Shown here: positions 20,573 to 30,927 of the stretch, piece by piece | How positions within the stretch are numbered: position 1 is the first letter of the stretch | How the letters are laid out: each line of letters starts with the position of its first letter | Assembly (NCBI GenBank): GCA_009829735.1 | Contig: CM020620.1 | Span: 10,599,420 to 10,663,419 of the forward strand | Length of the DNA stretch: 64,000 nt | Direction: 5' to 3' | Origin: Pyropia yezoensis | Lineage: Eukaryota; Rhodophyta; Bangiophyceae; Bangiales; Bangiaceae | Program-made: the position numbers and the translations under genes | The notes under the pieces: model-generated | The model's database searches: none | The model's input: only the letters and a program-made list of their open reading frames with translations | What the model was told of the DNA's origin: nothing

Positions 20573-20715
20573 ACCCGGTCATCCTCGTCCTCCGACGAGC
20601 TCGCCATAAAGCACTCGGCAGCGGTGGCGGAGACGGGAACGTCGTCTTGAATCACCTCCTCCTCCTCCTCAAGCAGGAGGTCGTCCTCGCCCCCGGGTAC
20701 CTAGGGGTCCGACAT
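20573..20715 (-). pseudogene. Displaced 5' end of antisense ORF G
   Basis: Minus strand. An ATG in good context (CACCATGTCGG, near 20715) starts MSDP and is followed at once by an in-frame TAG. The frame then runs open through an acidic segment (LLLEEEEEVIQDD, SSSEDEDD) to the ACCCG target site. There it joins in frame with TVRVAPEG on the other side of either LTR. The first five bases are the right target duplicate of the 12568-20572 element. The TAG makes this copy non-functional unless translation starts downstream. Confidence 0.6.
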
Positions 20716-20744
20716 GGTGAAACCGGGGTAGCAGGGGCGTCCCG

Positions 20745-21265
20745 TGCCAGAAAGCCGCAACCGGCTCGACCCGGTACGAGGAACGCTCGCGCGGACGAGC
20801 CAGGGAAGCGCGGGCACCCGCGCTTATAACCACACAGCTCAGCACGAGCGATACGGCAGCGCGGGACGACCCACGCCAGCCGAGCTACGAGGGCGCTCCA
20901 CCCAGGCACCTGGACCGGAGCCACGCCCCCCCCACACGGGGCAATCAAGGGGGGTCACCCCCAACCGCCCCCCACTCAATCGTCCACACGAGAGGGGCCC
21001 CCCTACCACCAGACACCTGGAGGCGGATCCGCTTGCACCACCCCTCGGAAAGGGGGGTCGTGAACAGAAACCCGCATCGGGAATTTAACGGTCCGGAAAA
21101 CGGATCGTGTGTGTACCACACAAAGGGGGGCACCCCCCTCAGACAACCTCGAAAAGGGGTGTCTGTCGCGACAGGGCGCAAAGCCCCACCCGACTGGTAA
21201 ACGGTCACGCGACCCACTTACATTCGGGTAACCCGAATGCAACTCGACCCGAGGACGGGCCGAAT
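20745..21265. repeat. Hairpin-dense tract before a polypurine tract
   Basis: No gene seen. Short inverted repeats include 9-bp arms with a 2-base loop at 20806-20825, a 10-bp palindrome near 21024, a perfect 12-bp palindrome at 21163-21174 and 9-bp arms around one base at 21221-21239. The style resembles the 6281-8030 tract. Confidence 0.55.
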
Positions 21266-21267
21266 CT

Positions 21268-21460
21268 AAGGGGGGGATATGTAGCAATATGGTCGGCCGT
21301 ATTGTGACCCTAATATTAGGGGGCTACTTCTAATCCTTGGCTTTCAATTTGAGAGTCCGTACTGGTCACGGTATCTATAAGTTACGTATGACCAGAGGGA
21401 CTTGCATCTTGGGGTGGAGGGTAGTTAGTAGTGTCTCCGAGGGTTTATAACGAGGGGGCC
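21268..21460 (+). repeat. Polypurine tract and start of a second LTR type
   Basis: A purine run (AAGGGGGGGA, from 21268) is followed by TGTAGCAATATGG from 21280. This is the usual polypurine tract/3' LTR junction. It would be the 3' end of the element that carried the integrase fragment and ORF G. The LTR's right end could not be fixed. A 9-bp GGCCGGCGG/CCGCCGGCC hairpin follows near 21458-21482. Confidence 0.5.
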
Positions 21461-21637
21461 GGCGGCGAATCCACCGCCGGCCAAGGCAGAACAACAAACC
21501 CCTCCCATTTGGGCTCCCATCTTGGTCCCGTGGCTTGCGCTCCAAGGACAGCAACCTTGGCCTCCCGGTGACGTTGGTGCCGATCCCCCGTGGTGAGTGT
21601 TCCCTGAGAGTGGACGTGTAACGGATACCCTATTGTG
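21461..21637. other. Spacer between LTR fragment and transposase gene
   Basis: Contains the GC hairpin noted above and the probable 3' untranslated part of the transposase. The left transposon end could not be recognised. Confidence 0.4.
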
Positions 21638-22885
21638 CTACACCGCTGCGCTGCGGGCAGCTTCCACAATGGTCTCCTCCTGGTCACACATGCCCAGGTT
21701 GGCGCGAGCGTTTGCCAGCATCCGCTTGGCGTCAAACGGCCACACGCCGCAACGCACAAGAGCCCCCTTGATGACGGGGCGAGTGAAGGCATGACGCTCG
21801 GCCCGGTACGCAGCCATGAGCAACCTGTCCCGGGTACTGGTGTTGGTCAAAATGGCGTCCATCATCGCCCCCTCGTTGCGGTGGGTCTTGTCCGCTTGGA
21901 GGGTGCCAAAAGGGGACGCGTCCAGCGGCTGGTTGAAGTGGGAGGCGTTCTTGGGGAGCGAGAAGAGGTACAGCCCTCGCCCCAGCGCATGCTCCACGAT
22001 GTCGGCCCGGCGGTGCGAGGCCAGCTGGTCCCCAAACAGCAAAGCCGGGATGCCCGGATGGCGGGTGTGCCACTCGTCCGCCACCTTGTCCAGCACCGCC
22101 TTGAAGGTGTCCGCGTCCAAAAAGCCCGTGTCGTTCCAGCAGTAGTAGCGCGGCCACGTCCCCCGGGTGATGCTCGGCGCCTGCTCCATCACGTACCTGA
22201 TGGGTGCCGCCGACCCCTCGCCAAACTGCCCCTTGAGGATGTAGACACTCAGCAGCACCCCCCCGTCAGCGCTGACAAAGGGTGGCAAGGTGGCCACAGT
22301 GTTGTGCCGCGTGGACCTCACATTGGCCCGCTCCTTCCCGGCCATCTCCACACGCGTCAGGGTCATGTTGCCCGCGTTCTGGACCACCCGCGTCTCATCG
22401 TAGTTGAAGACGGCGTAGTCGCGGAAATGGTGGCGTTCGAGGAAGTGCTGGAGCTCCTCACAAAAGCCAACGACGCCATTGAACACCTCTGCTCCCGCCC
22501 GCTTGTCCGCCAGAGCCTTGCAGGCCCTCTTGCTCAGCTCCTTCTTGTGCCGGGCGATGAAGCGGGCCACCCACTGGGGAGACACGTGCACCCCAAGCTT
22601 CCGCTGCACCAGCTGCCGCAACTGCACCAAACTCAGCGCCACGTTGTTGACGCCGAAGGCCTGCGCCACGGACACCAAGATGGTCTCTTGGTCGAGGTTG
22701 AGCTTTTTTCTGGCGTGGTGGCGCGGGCCTGCGCCCCGCGAGCGGTAGTAGGCGACCCGCACGGCATGCACCGTCTTGCCGCTCTGGGCCGCAACGTACT
22801 CAAGCGCGTCGGCCAGCTTCGAGTAGCTACCCCTGACGTCCTGAAGGAGGCTCAGCGCCCCAGCGGTGTCCATCGAGCCCGCCAT
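21638..22885 (-). CDS. Pogo/Tigger-like DDE transposase
   Basis: About 415 residues. The ATG at 22885 was chosen for its ACC-ATG-G context; the frame is open further upstream but that part is low-complexity and overlaps the transposon end. The N-terminal ~130 residues look like paired helix-turn-helix DNA-binding domains (AFGVNNVALSLVQLRQLV, VSPQWVARFIARHKKEL). The DDE_1-type catalytic core has Asp163 (FNYDETRV), Asp286 (LLFGDQLASHRRA) and Asp322 (NQPLDASPFG), the DDD arrangement typical of the pogo/CENP-B group. It would cut and join transposon ends in the nucleus. No stop or frame break is seen, so it may be functional or domesticated. Confidence 0.85.
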   Translation of the reverse strand: MAGSMDTAGALSLLQDVRGSYSKLADALEYVAAQSGKTVHAVRVAYYRSRGAGPRHHARKKLNLDQETILVSVAQAFGVNNVALSLVQLRQLVQRKLGVHVSPQWVARFIARHKKELSKRACKALADKRAGAEVFNGVVGFCEELQHFLERHHFRDYAVFNYDETRVVQNAGNMTLTRVEMAGKERANVRSTRHNTVATLPPFVSADGGVLLSVYILKGQFGEGSAAPIRYVMEQAPSITRGTWPRYYCWNDTGFLDADTFKAVLDKVADEWHTRHPGIPALLFGDQLASHRRADIVEHALGRGLYLFSLPKNASHFNQPLDASPFGTLQADKTHRNEGAMMDAILTNTSTRDRLLMAAYRAERHAFTRPVIKGALVRCGVWPFDAKRMLANARANLGMCDQEETIVEAARSAAV

Positions 22886-23084
22886 GGTGGCCAGGTAGGG
22901 GGTGGGGGGAGGGCAAGGCGGTTGGGGTTGGTGGCGCACGGGACCAGGGGGAGCCCGCCCAAATAAACACTGCAGAGGCGGTTGCAGTGATTGATTGCCC
23001 GCCCCAACCGTGGCGCGCGGCCATTTGGCGGGAACCTCGGATGTGACTTTGCGTGACAGGATGTGATTTTGTGGAAGTGCCTCT

Positions 23085-23203
23085 TTGTTGACGTCTGCAA
23101 TGCTTGTTGAATTTCTGTGTTGCGCAGAGACCTCCGCAACCTGTTCAACAAGAAAACGCACCGAATCAGGCGTTGCGCGCGACGTCGGGAAAAGGGGCAC
23201 TGC
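23085..23203. repeat. Right end of the pogo-like transposon
   Basis: Ends in AGGGGCACTGC (23193-23203). The ~120 bp up to it recur in inverted orientation at 46497-46620. The region lies just upstream of the transposase start, so it is the promoter-side end of the element. Confidence 0.7.
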
Positions 23204-25632
23204 GCGGATCCCACCGATGCGTCGTCCCTGCTCTCACCCGGTGGGTACAGCGCGTACGGGGTTATATGTGGGGGTCATCTGGGAAAGTAGCCCACATTTA
23301 TTTTAGACTATATGCCAAGATTGAAGGACTGTTGCTGGTGTCGGACCAGTTCTTCTAATAAATGTGTATACAATTTGGTCACTGGTGCAGAGATGGAGTT
23401 GCCGCTGAGCGGTCGCCCTGCGGACAAGTCACAAGCCGGGGGTCAAACACGCTCCACGGGGGGACCGTGTCCAGCGCAAAGGTAAACGACAGGTTCATAG
23501 CACACTCTCACGCACAGGGCTCACTCGTCCTCGGCCTCCTCGCTCAGTACCACCATGTCCACTGTGGCGCCAATAGCCTCTATATCCTCCTCAGCGGTCA
23601 ACCACCGTCTCGCCGCCACCTCCCGCTCCGAGTCACCCACACCCTCGAACTCCTCTGAGATGGTCGCGTTACCCATAAAGGCGACAATGGTGGTGGTGAC
23701 GGCGGTGGGGTGTCGCGTCCGTGCGCGCCGTGTTCGACCAGAACAGCAATTGTGTTTCTGGCCAGTCCTAATTTGTGGGTGTCCGCATTCGAGTTCCGGT
23801 GGGATAGAGACTTCTCTTCATAAATGGAGAATTTCCCTCGTGCGAGTGCGGCTGGGTTATATGTGGACCACATATAACCCAGCTGGACATAGTCCAATAA
23901 CTACTGTACTGTACTGTACCGTGTGCCATGCATCCTTGCGCTCGGGGAGGGGGGCTTCCATGGGTATTGTTATAGTGGGGGCTACTTTGAAATCGAACTG
24001 GTGAGAATTAGATTGGCTTATATGTTGAGACTGCCACTTACAATTGCCTCGCAAACGGTTCGGATCTCTCCAGCTGATTCCATCTCAGTAATCAGCTCAA
24101 GAACAGCGAGCATTGGCCGCCCGGCCCTTCTTCAACCTCGTCGTCGGCACTACCAGTCGTGCGAGCACAACATGAATTCTGGGTGTCTGTTCGAGACGGC
24201 CTGACCCCGCTGTACTCAGGTCCCTGTTCGATGTATGTTTCTTCTTTGCTGCTTTACGTCTCTTTTTTCGTCCTCACGTGATGACCTAGTATATCCCTGT
24301 CATACGAGTGCCGCGCGCGCAAGTGCGTGAGCACACACTTGGTGATTTATCTGTCTGAACTCCGTTGACGAGACGCCGTCTGCCGCCAGTGAGCGGTGCG
24401 CGTCCGTGTTACGCGTCCGGGCTGCTTCTTGGCATCCATTCTAACGCACGTTGACAGCCATTCCTCCTCGCGCTTTTTGTGCGCCCTCTGCCATGGCGTT
24501 CGTGTCTGCCGCCTTCACGTCGGTTACGTACCGCAGAGTGCCACACGCTTGCCTGGGTGATTTCTGTATTGCGAACCTCTGGCGTTGTACCCTTGCGCAG
24601 TCGCCAGTGCAATCATGTTCGTTTTTGTCAGACCGGTAGAGTTAGAGAGTGTACGACTCTGACCACGTCACCCGTGTTATGTCGACGTTAAGGCCCGTTT
24701 ATTCCGATCCTCCCCCAGGTGGTCGCCTTGTAAAACATTTACATGCAGCGAGCCGACCGAACTTGCGGCTGCATCGCTTCCGTGACAAGAATGGGAAACC
24801 TGCGGTGAGCAACAATGCAAGGAGGGTGGACGCGAGCATGTCCGAACCCCATTGGCAGGCGCACTGAATGAAGCAAATCAGGTGCATCGCGCACGCTATG
24901 AAACACCAGGCACATCCCACGTGGGCAGGAGAACCAACCGATGAAGAGGTGCAACGAGCATCCGGTACGGGAACGTCCAGCGAGACAAAACCCACCGAAG
25001 AAAGGCAGGAGAAAGCACATAACAATAGCAAGAAAGTGTCGCTTCTCTCCTCAAAGTACACTCCAACCTCGATACCGCGCACTTGCGGGGCAAGACAGGA
25101 ATGACAAGGCCAATCACATAGCACAGGAGCAAACGGTGCAGCAAGTCGAAGGGTGATGCACGCGCGGGCAAGCATACATGTACAACTCAAGCAAGAAAAG
25201 ACGAATCAGCGCGACACGAGTATGGCGCAACAAGAGGGCAGTGGGCAAAATAAGAGCCAAAACAAGGGCGTCAAAACGTAGGCGGGCAACACAAACGACT
25301 CAGAGAGACTGTACCAGATGAACCCAAAGAGCTCGTAGCACAACGTAGACCTGTCTCGTCGGCTAGTTGCATGAGTAGAACCGGCAGCACAGACACCAGC
25401 CAACGCGTCGCCAATACACATCAGTCACCAAGCAGGCAAGGCAGTACGTAGGGGGGAACTCAAAACGCCAAGCCCCCGACAAGAACGGTCAATTCCCGCG
25501 TCAGACGCGTCCCCACGCAATCAGCGGTAGACAGGAGAACATTGCCCGATGCCCCGTCAAACGCAGGACAACTGCGTAGAACGCTTGCTTGTTCCGACCC
25601 AGTCCCAACCGCGCAGGGCTCGGAATTCCAGG
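23204..25632. other. Gene-poor, lower-GC spacer
   Basis: No convincing coding region. It holds a 33-bp palindrome (23851-23883), a short ACTGT/TACTG tandem (about 23902-23922) and several TATATG-containing words near 23260, 23320 and 24015. The right part (24.9-25.6 kb) lies downstream of the U2AF gene and may include its 3' untranslated region. Confidence 0.5.
23851..23883. repeat. 33-bp near-perfect palindrome
   Basis: Arms GCTGGGTTATATGTGG (23851-23866) and its reverse complement (23868-23883) around a single A. It can form a tight cruciform or a symmetric protein-binding site. Confidence 0.9.
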
Positions 25633-28079
25633 TCAAGGTTGGAACGCGACCGCCAACGACTCGGGAGTCACGCCCGGCAGCCCAAACCGCACATCAATCG
25701 AACGCCCATCAAAGGCCCGACCGCGCAGGCGGCCCGCAGCCACGCTCGCGTCCTCGGCTCGATCGAAGCCGACGAAAACGCCCTTGACGTAGCCTTCCGA
25801 AGAGTTGCGAGGAATCACCACGCTTGTGACTTCGCCGTATTGGCTACACTCCGCACGAATGTCATCCACCAGGTCTTCGTAGTCCTCGGTCGACCCGGTG
25901 ACGTCCTCCTCAGTCACCATGTTCAGCAAAACGACCGTCTTGACGTCGGGGTTGACCGCGCCGGAATTGGCCAAGTTTGCGGCACCACCTGCACCGTCAG
26001 CCGCAGCCGCCACGAGCGGAACCGTCAGCGAGGAAGGCGATGCACCCTGCGGTGCGGCGGGCGCGGCAGGAGCGCTATCAATAGGTGCATGTACAGGAGT
26101 CGCTGCGTGCATTGGTGGCGCCATTGGAGGCGCCAAAGGCAGTGACACAGCAGCAGCAGGGGGAGGCGGGGGAACAGAAACCGCTGAAGTCGGATACCCC
26201 GATGGAGCCACGTGCAACGAGGCCGCAGCCGCCGGCTGCACCTGCTGCGCCGCCACGTGTTGCGCCGGGGGCTGCACAATGCCCCCCAGCTGCGAGCACA
26301 AACGACCAAGCGAAACGAAGTCCACAGGCATGGGCTGCGGGGGCACAATGCCTGTCGCTGCAGCATGATAGTCGCTGGGTCGGTTGATGCGCAGCGGGCG
26401 GCCGTGAAGACTGACGCCAGACAAGCCGATCAAGTTCACAGCGTCCTGCTCGGTGCGCATCTCAATGAAGCTGAATTTGCCCTCAGCATGAAGCCACACT
26501 GATGACACGGGAGGAGTCGTGGATGGCGCGGGCACTGCATCGACCCCAGTCTGCGGCAAAGTAACAATACCAAACGCAGCCAGGTACAGGGCATTAAACA
26601 GCTCCAGGAGCGCTTGCTCAGTAACACCTGGGTGAATAGGCAGGTTGCCCACATAAAGCCGCCGAACTTTGCGAGCGAGATGAGAGGAAACGCCCAAGGG
26701 CGTCGAGGCAGCCTGAAAAACAAAGAAAGATGAGAAGACATGGTAAAACACAACCGCCACACACTCTCAGCATACATATGTCAGATAAAGAACAAACGAG
26801 GACCGAGAATGAAAGCTCAGCAGCGCCTGGCAGCTGCGCAACAAAGAACAAAACAATAACGCACAGCGCGACTCGACGAACAGAAAAGCCGAGAATAACG
26901 TACCAGTACACGCGCCTGAGGCACCGCAAGCGGCACAGGGGCTTGCTGCGCCATGGCATAAGTCGCAGTCGGTGGAACGGCCGCCGACACCACAGGCAAA
27001 GAGCGCGGGGCCGGCACAGGCATCAAACGCTCAGGAGCGCGAGCGACCTCAGCCGATGCCTCCTTACGCGATGGAGCTGGCCCATCCGCGTCGCGGTCGC
27101 GCCGCCGCCGCCCGCCGTCGCGGTGCCGATCCCGGCGACTGCTCCGTCCATGACGGTCTGACGACCGTGACCGCCGCGACCGCCGGTGCCGATCCGACGA
27201 CCGAGAACGGGAGCGGGAGCGCGAACGGGAGCGAGTGCGAGAACGGGAGCGCGACGAGGAGGAATCACCGCCATCGTCGTCGTCACGCCCACGACGGCGG
27301 TGGCTGGAGTGATGCCGCCGGCGACGCCGCCGTGAGTGGTCCCGTGAGCGCTCTCGCTCCCGTCGACGCTTGCGACGGCGAGCAGACGCTGCGCCATCCC
27401 TGTCCACGCTCACCACCCCCACAGGGCCATCATCAAGGGGCACAGAGCCCACCTGGGCACTGACCCCCTCCTCGTCAGCATCTGCAGTCCGACCATTGGC
27501 GCCGCCACCGCCGCTGTGGCGACGGTCGCCGCGGCCGCCTGACCCGCGATCGTCCCCCTTTCGCCCGCTGCTGCGGCGGTGGCGGCGGGAGCTCACCACT
27601 TCGTCCTCTTCCGGACCCTCGCTGGGTCGGCGCGGCTTGTCCACATGGTTGTCCCCTTTGGTTGGCTCGGCGCTGCCGCCCCCCTCTTCCCGGCGGCGCC
27701 GGCCCGACCGGGGGCCCCGGCGGGAGGGTGATCGCGAGTCTGACGGAGTGCGAGAGCGGGAGCGAGACCACCGAGACGGAGAGCGACCGCGCCGGTCACG
27801 CTTGGCGGCCTTGTCCACGGCGCTGCCGCCACTGACGCCCCCCGCCTTGGCACGCTTGTCCGTTTTGGCCTCCCGGCCGTCTCGAGCGGAGCGCGGGGAG
27901 CCAGACGACGCCGAGCCATCCGCCTTGGAGAGCGTGGGGGGGGACGCCACCGTGGGGGGGGACCGCCGCTCCACGCCCACGGGGGACCCGCCTTTGGCGG
28001 TGGCCGCTCCAACGCCTACCGCCGCCGCGTCACCATTGACAGGCGAGCCGCGCTGGGGAGAGGAAGCAGGGGACGGCAT
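25633..28079 (-). CDS. U2AF2: U2AF large-subunit (U2AF65) homologue without visible RRM2
   Basis: Nuclear splicing factor that binds the polypyrimidine tract and recruits U2 snRNP. Two exons are inferred: 28079-26904 and 26712-25633. The 191-bp intron has a GTACGT donor and a TTTTTCAG acceptor, phase 0, giving about 751 residues. The N terminus is a long Arg/Ser domain containing SPSRWSR, which resembles the U2AF-ligand motif. RRM1 (RRLYVGNLPI, KFSFIEMRTEQDAV, INRPSDY) and a C-terminal UHM (VVLLNMVTEEDV, YEDLVDDIRAECSQYG, VFVGF) match the family. Between them lies only a ~150-residue Pro/Ala linker where RRM2 is expected. An in-frame ATG at 28229 is an alternative start. The gene is divergent from the DUF3110 gene. 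Confidence 0.85.
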
Positions 28080-28834
28080 CGCATTGCCAGGGTGCCCGGA
28101 GGCGTGTCGAGGGAAGGGTGCAGTATGGCGTCGCTGAGCAACGCTCGGGTGAAGGCGTGAAGGGGGGGGCCGTATGAAGAAGACACTAGGCCGGGCTCCA
28201 CTGCCTGACCACGCGGTCACACTACGCACGAGCGGCGCGCGGCAGAACTAGAGACCCGTCGTGGACGCCGAAACAATCGTGCGGCGGCGCGCGCTGGCAC
28301 GCGGGCGCCGCAAAAAAAAAAAAAAAAGCCACCAATATGGACATAGTGCATCCTGGAGAGGAATCCCTAAGTGTGATACTTCAGGATTCTGAAACATACG
28401 ACAGCAACAGCTACGCCGGTGTATCAGCCAATGGTAAGCTCAGAAACGTGGTCCAGCGCATTACATGTGGTTCAGGACCACCGTCATCCACATCTAAAAT
28501 CGAGTTGTGCACCCTGTCAAATACAATCAATGTAATTTGAAGTACATTATGCGCACCGCGTGCCTCCACCTGTGACCTGAAATGTCCCCACTGTTCGAAT
28601 CGTCTTGACCGCTCAGCATGTGCAGATGCTCAGCTGAGATGCGCGTGCCCCCGTGCGATTTCCTGTCTGGGAGTAGCGGAGCGAGAGCACACTATTGGCA
28701 TGCCCCACCTTGCGGCCCTTCTCGCGCCGTCACCTTGCCCTCCTCGCCTGGACCTGCGTTCTGGACCAGCCTGTTCTGGACAGCTTGCAGCGCGCTTTGA
28801 CCAGCCTTTCGTCCTCAACGCTCCTCGCAGAGCC
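28080..28834. other. Shared upstream region of the U2AF and DUF3110 genes
   Basis: About 755 bp between divergent starts. It contains a 16-base A-run (28312-28327) followed by a lower-GC stretch to about 28600. No gene is supported. It presumably holds both promoters; no clear core element was identified. Confidence 0.45.
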
Positions 28835-30114
28835 ATGTCTGGTGTTGCCTTCCTCGCGCCCTCCCCGCCCAACCGCAACGCCGCGGCCTGCCAGCGCTGC
28901 GTCTCTGCCTTGGGTCGGCGGGGCGCTGCCGCCTGCTCGCGGTCGTCGCCCCAATGGGCTGGCAGTGGCTGGGCAGTGCGGTCGCCTGGGCAGGCGCTGG
29001 TGACTCATGCCGCTGTGACGCCCTCTTCCCGGCAATGGCACACCATGTCTGCAGGACCCAGCGGCGGGGGGCAGGCCGACGAGGCCGATGACGGGGTGGA
29101 GGTGGACATGGAGTTGTTGCGCAAGCGCATGGAGGAGGTACAGGCGGGAGGAGAGGGGGGTGATGAGGACGATGACGCGAGTGACATCTCCATTGTGGTG
29201 GAGATGTCGGCTGAAGTGCGTGTGCCTATCGACAACGACGAGGACGAGGTGGTGGTGCTGGAACTGGTTTCCAGTGTCGACAGCGACAGCGACGACGACA
29301 GTGACGACGACGATGACGCGGACGAGAACCAAGACGACGGACCGTCCGTCATGGGACAGCTGACGCCACCAAACTCGTCGGAGAGCAAGGAAATTGCGAC
29401 GGCCTACCGGGACTGTGCGAGCCTTTTTATTATTCTCTTCAACTCTGAGGGAGAAGGCGAGGGGCTCTACTCGATCCAGGTTGGAGGTCAGAACGTTGTG
29501 CTGGCGTTTGCGCGTGTGGAGGAGGCGGGACAGTATGCGCGGGCGCTGCGAGACCAGCGCATCATTGATGTCGAGTCCATCGTGGACATCCAAGTTGCGG
29601 TATGTGCTGAGCCTACCTGGCATAGTGAGGACTTGACTGGGAGCAGCGCTGTCGGCCTGTCTGTCGTGTCCCCGTCTGTCGTATGTGTCCCTTTGGTTGG
29701 ACTGGGTCTGCTGCGCCGCTATTTGTCTGGCCTGGCCCACTCAGGCCTGGCATCATTCCTGTCTCTCGTTTGCGTTTGTTCTAATCGCTGCTTTGGATTT
29801 TGTGCCCGCCGCGTGCCGACTTCCTGCGTGCCCTGCTCACGTTCACTCCTTGTCTCGTTGTTTTTCATTCACAGGAGCTGGTTCCGTCAGAGCTGGAGGA
29901 ATTCTGCTCAGATGCGGGCGTGCGGCTCGGTTTTGTGCCCGCCGACGCCCTGTTGTCGCCCGAACATCTGCATTCGACCAACGACGCGACGTTTTCGCCC
30001 TTTTCGTCCACCGCACCCGACCCATTACGAGACGGCGGGATGGCAGAGGGGGAGGCCGACGAGCTCCGTGAGAAGCTGAACAAGCTGCTGGGGAAGGAGG
30101 GTGGGGATGCGTAA
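28835..30114 (+). CDS. DUF3110 domain protein, probably plastid-targeted
   Basis: Two exons are inferred: 28835-29599 and 29875-30114. The intron (275 bp) has a GTATGT donor and a TTCACAG acceptor, phase 0, giving 334 residues. The N-terminal ~70 residues are rich in Ala, Arg and Ser and poor in acids, like a plastid transit peptide. A very acidic linker (DSDSDDDSDDDDDADE) follows. The domain reads GLYSIQ, NVVLAFARVEEAGQYARAL, LEEFCSDAGV and LLSPEHLHS, the pattern of DUF3110 proteins found in cyanobacteria and plastid-bearing eukaryotes. The function of the family is unknown. In-frame ATGs at 28700 and 29046 are alternatives. Its presence argues for a photosynthetic host. Confidence 0.75.
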
Positions 30115-30927
30115 GCATTACCGGTTTCCGCCGTTGACCGTGTGTCGTTGCGGCTGCCCTCGCTCACTGTGGGTGGAGGAGAGGGGCACTTGCCACTCTC
30201 TGTGGCTTGTACATGTTTGGTTCTTAATTGCGGTGTGGCTTAGTTTATCCTTGTTCCTCGTCTCATGTCACTGGGAGTGGAGGGGCTGGCGGGGTGATGT
30301 TGGCTTCGGGTGGCTGTTTCCAGAACATCCCTCGTCGATGTTACTAGCACCCACGGCAGTGTGGCTCCCGCCGTTCGCCGTCGAGGTGTCGACTCGATCC
30401 CGCGCGAGGACTCGGCATGCACGTGCGCATAGGTTGATTGGTGTTCTCGAAAGGATGCCCCGCACCACCCCCCCATCCCATTCGCATCGAGAGAGTGGCT
30501 GCTCCTTCTCCACCTACAACCCTGTGCGCCCTCCTTGCAAGAGCGCGAGGATGCAGTCGCGGGCGCCACCGCCTGTCGCCCGTCGTGGCACGCCCTCCCG
30601 AGAGGGGGGTCTGCTAACCCCCCCCCGGTCACGGGGAGGGCTGCCACCGCGAAGCAGCGCAGACCAATCGGCCGCTACGCTATGGCCAGGCAACGGCCTC
30701 GGCCGTAGCGGGGTTGCCGCCCCTACCGCCACCCACTACTGCCAACCCCTTTCGAGGCAACCACTGCGGCGTCCGGCGCAGCCAACCAAGCCGATGCCGT
30801 CACTCGATATCGTACGACGGAGGTCACCCGAGCCGCTGCTGAGGACACGCCGTCAGTTACGCGGGCACTGCAGGTGGGGCGCCCGACCGCGGCCGTCGCC
30901 TATGCCGCCCGGCCACCTCAGCCACCC
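30115..30927. other. Intergenic region
   Basis: Long open frames here are low-complexity and unsupported. It holds the 3' flanks of the convergent DUF3110 and coiled-coil genes. Confidence 0.4.

Noticed and set aside
26817-28229. ATG at 28229 as start of the U2AF homologue
   Set aside because: The extra ~50 residues have no Arg/Ser character and look like 5' untranslated sequence; ATG 28079 directly precedes the Ser/Pro-rich and RS part. Not excluded.
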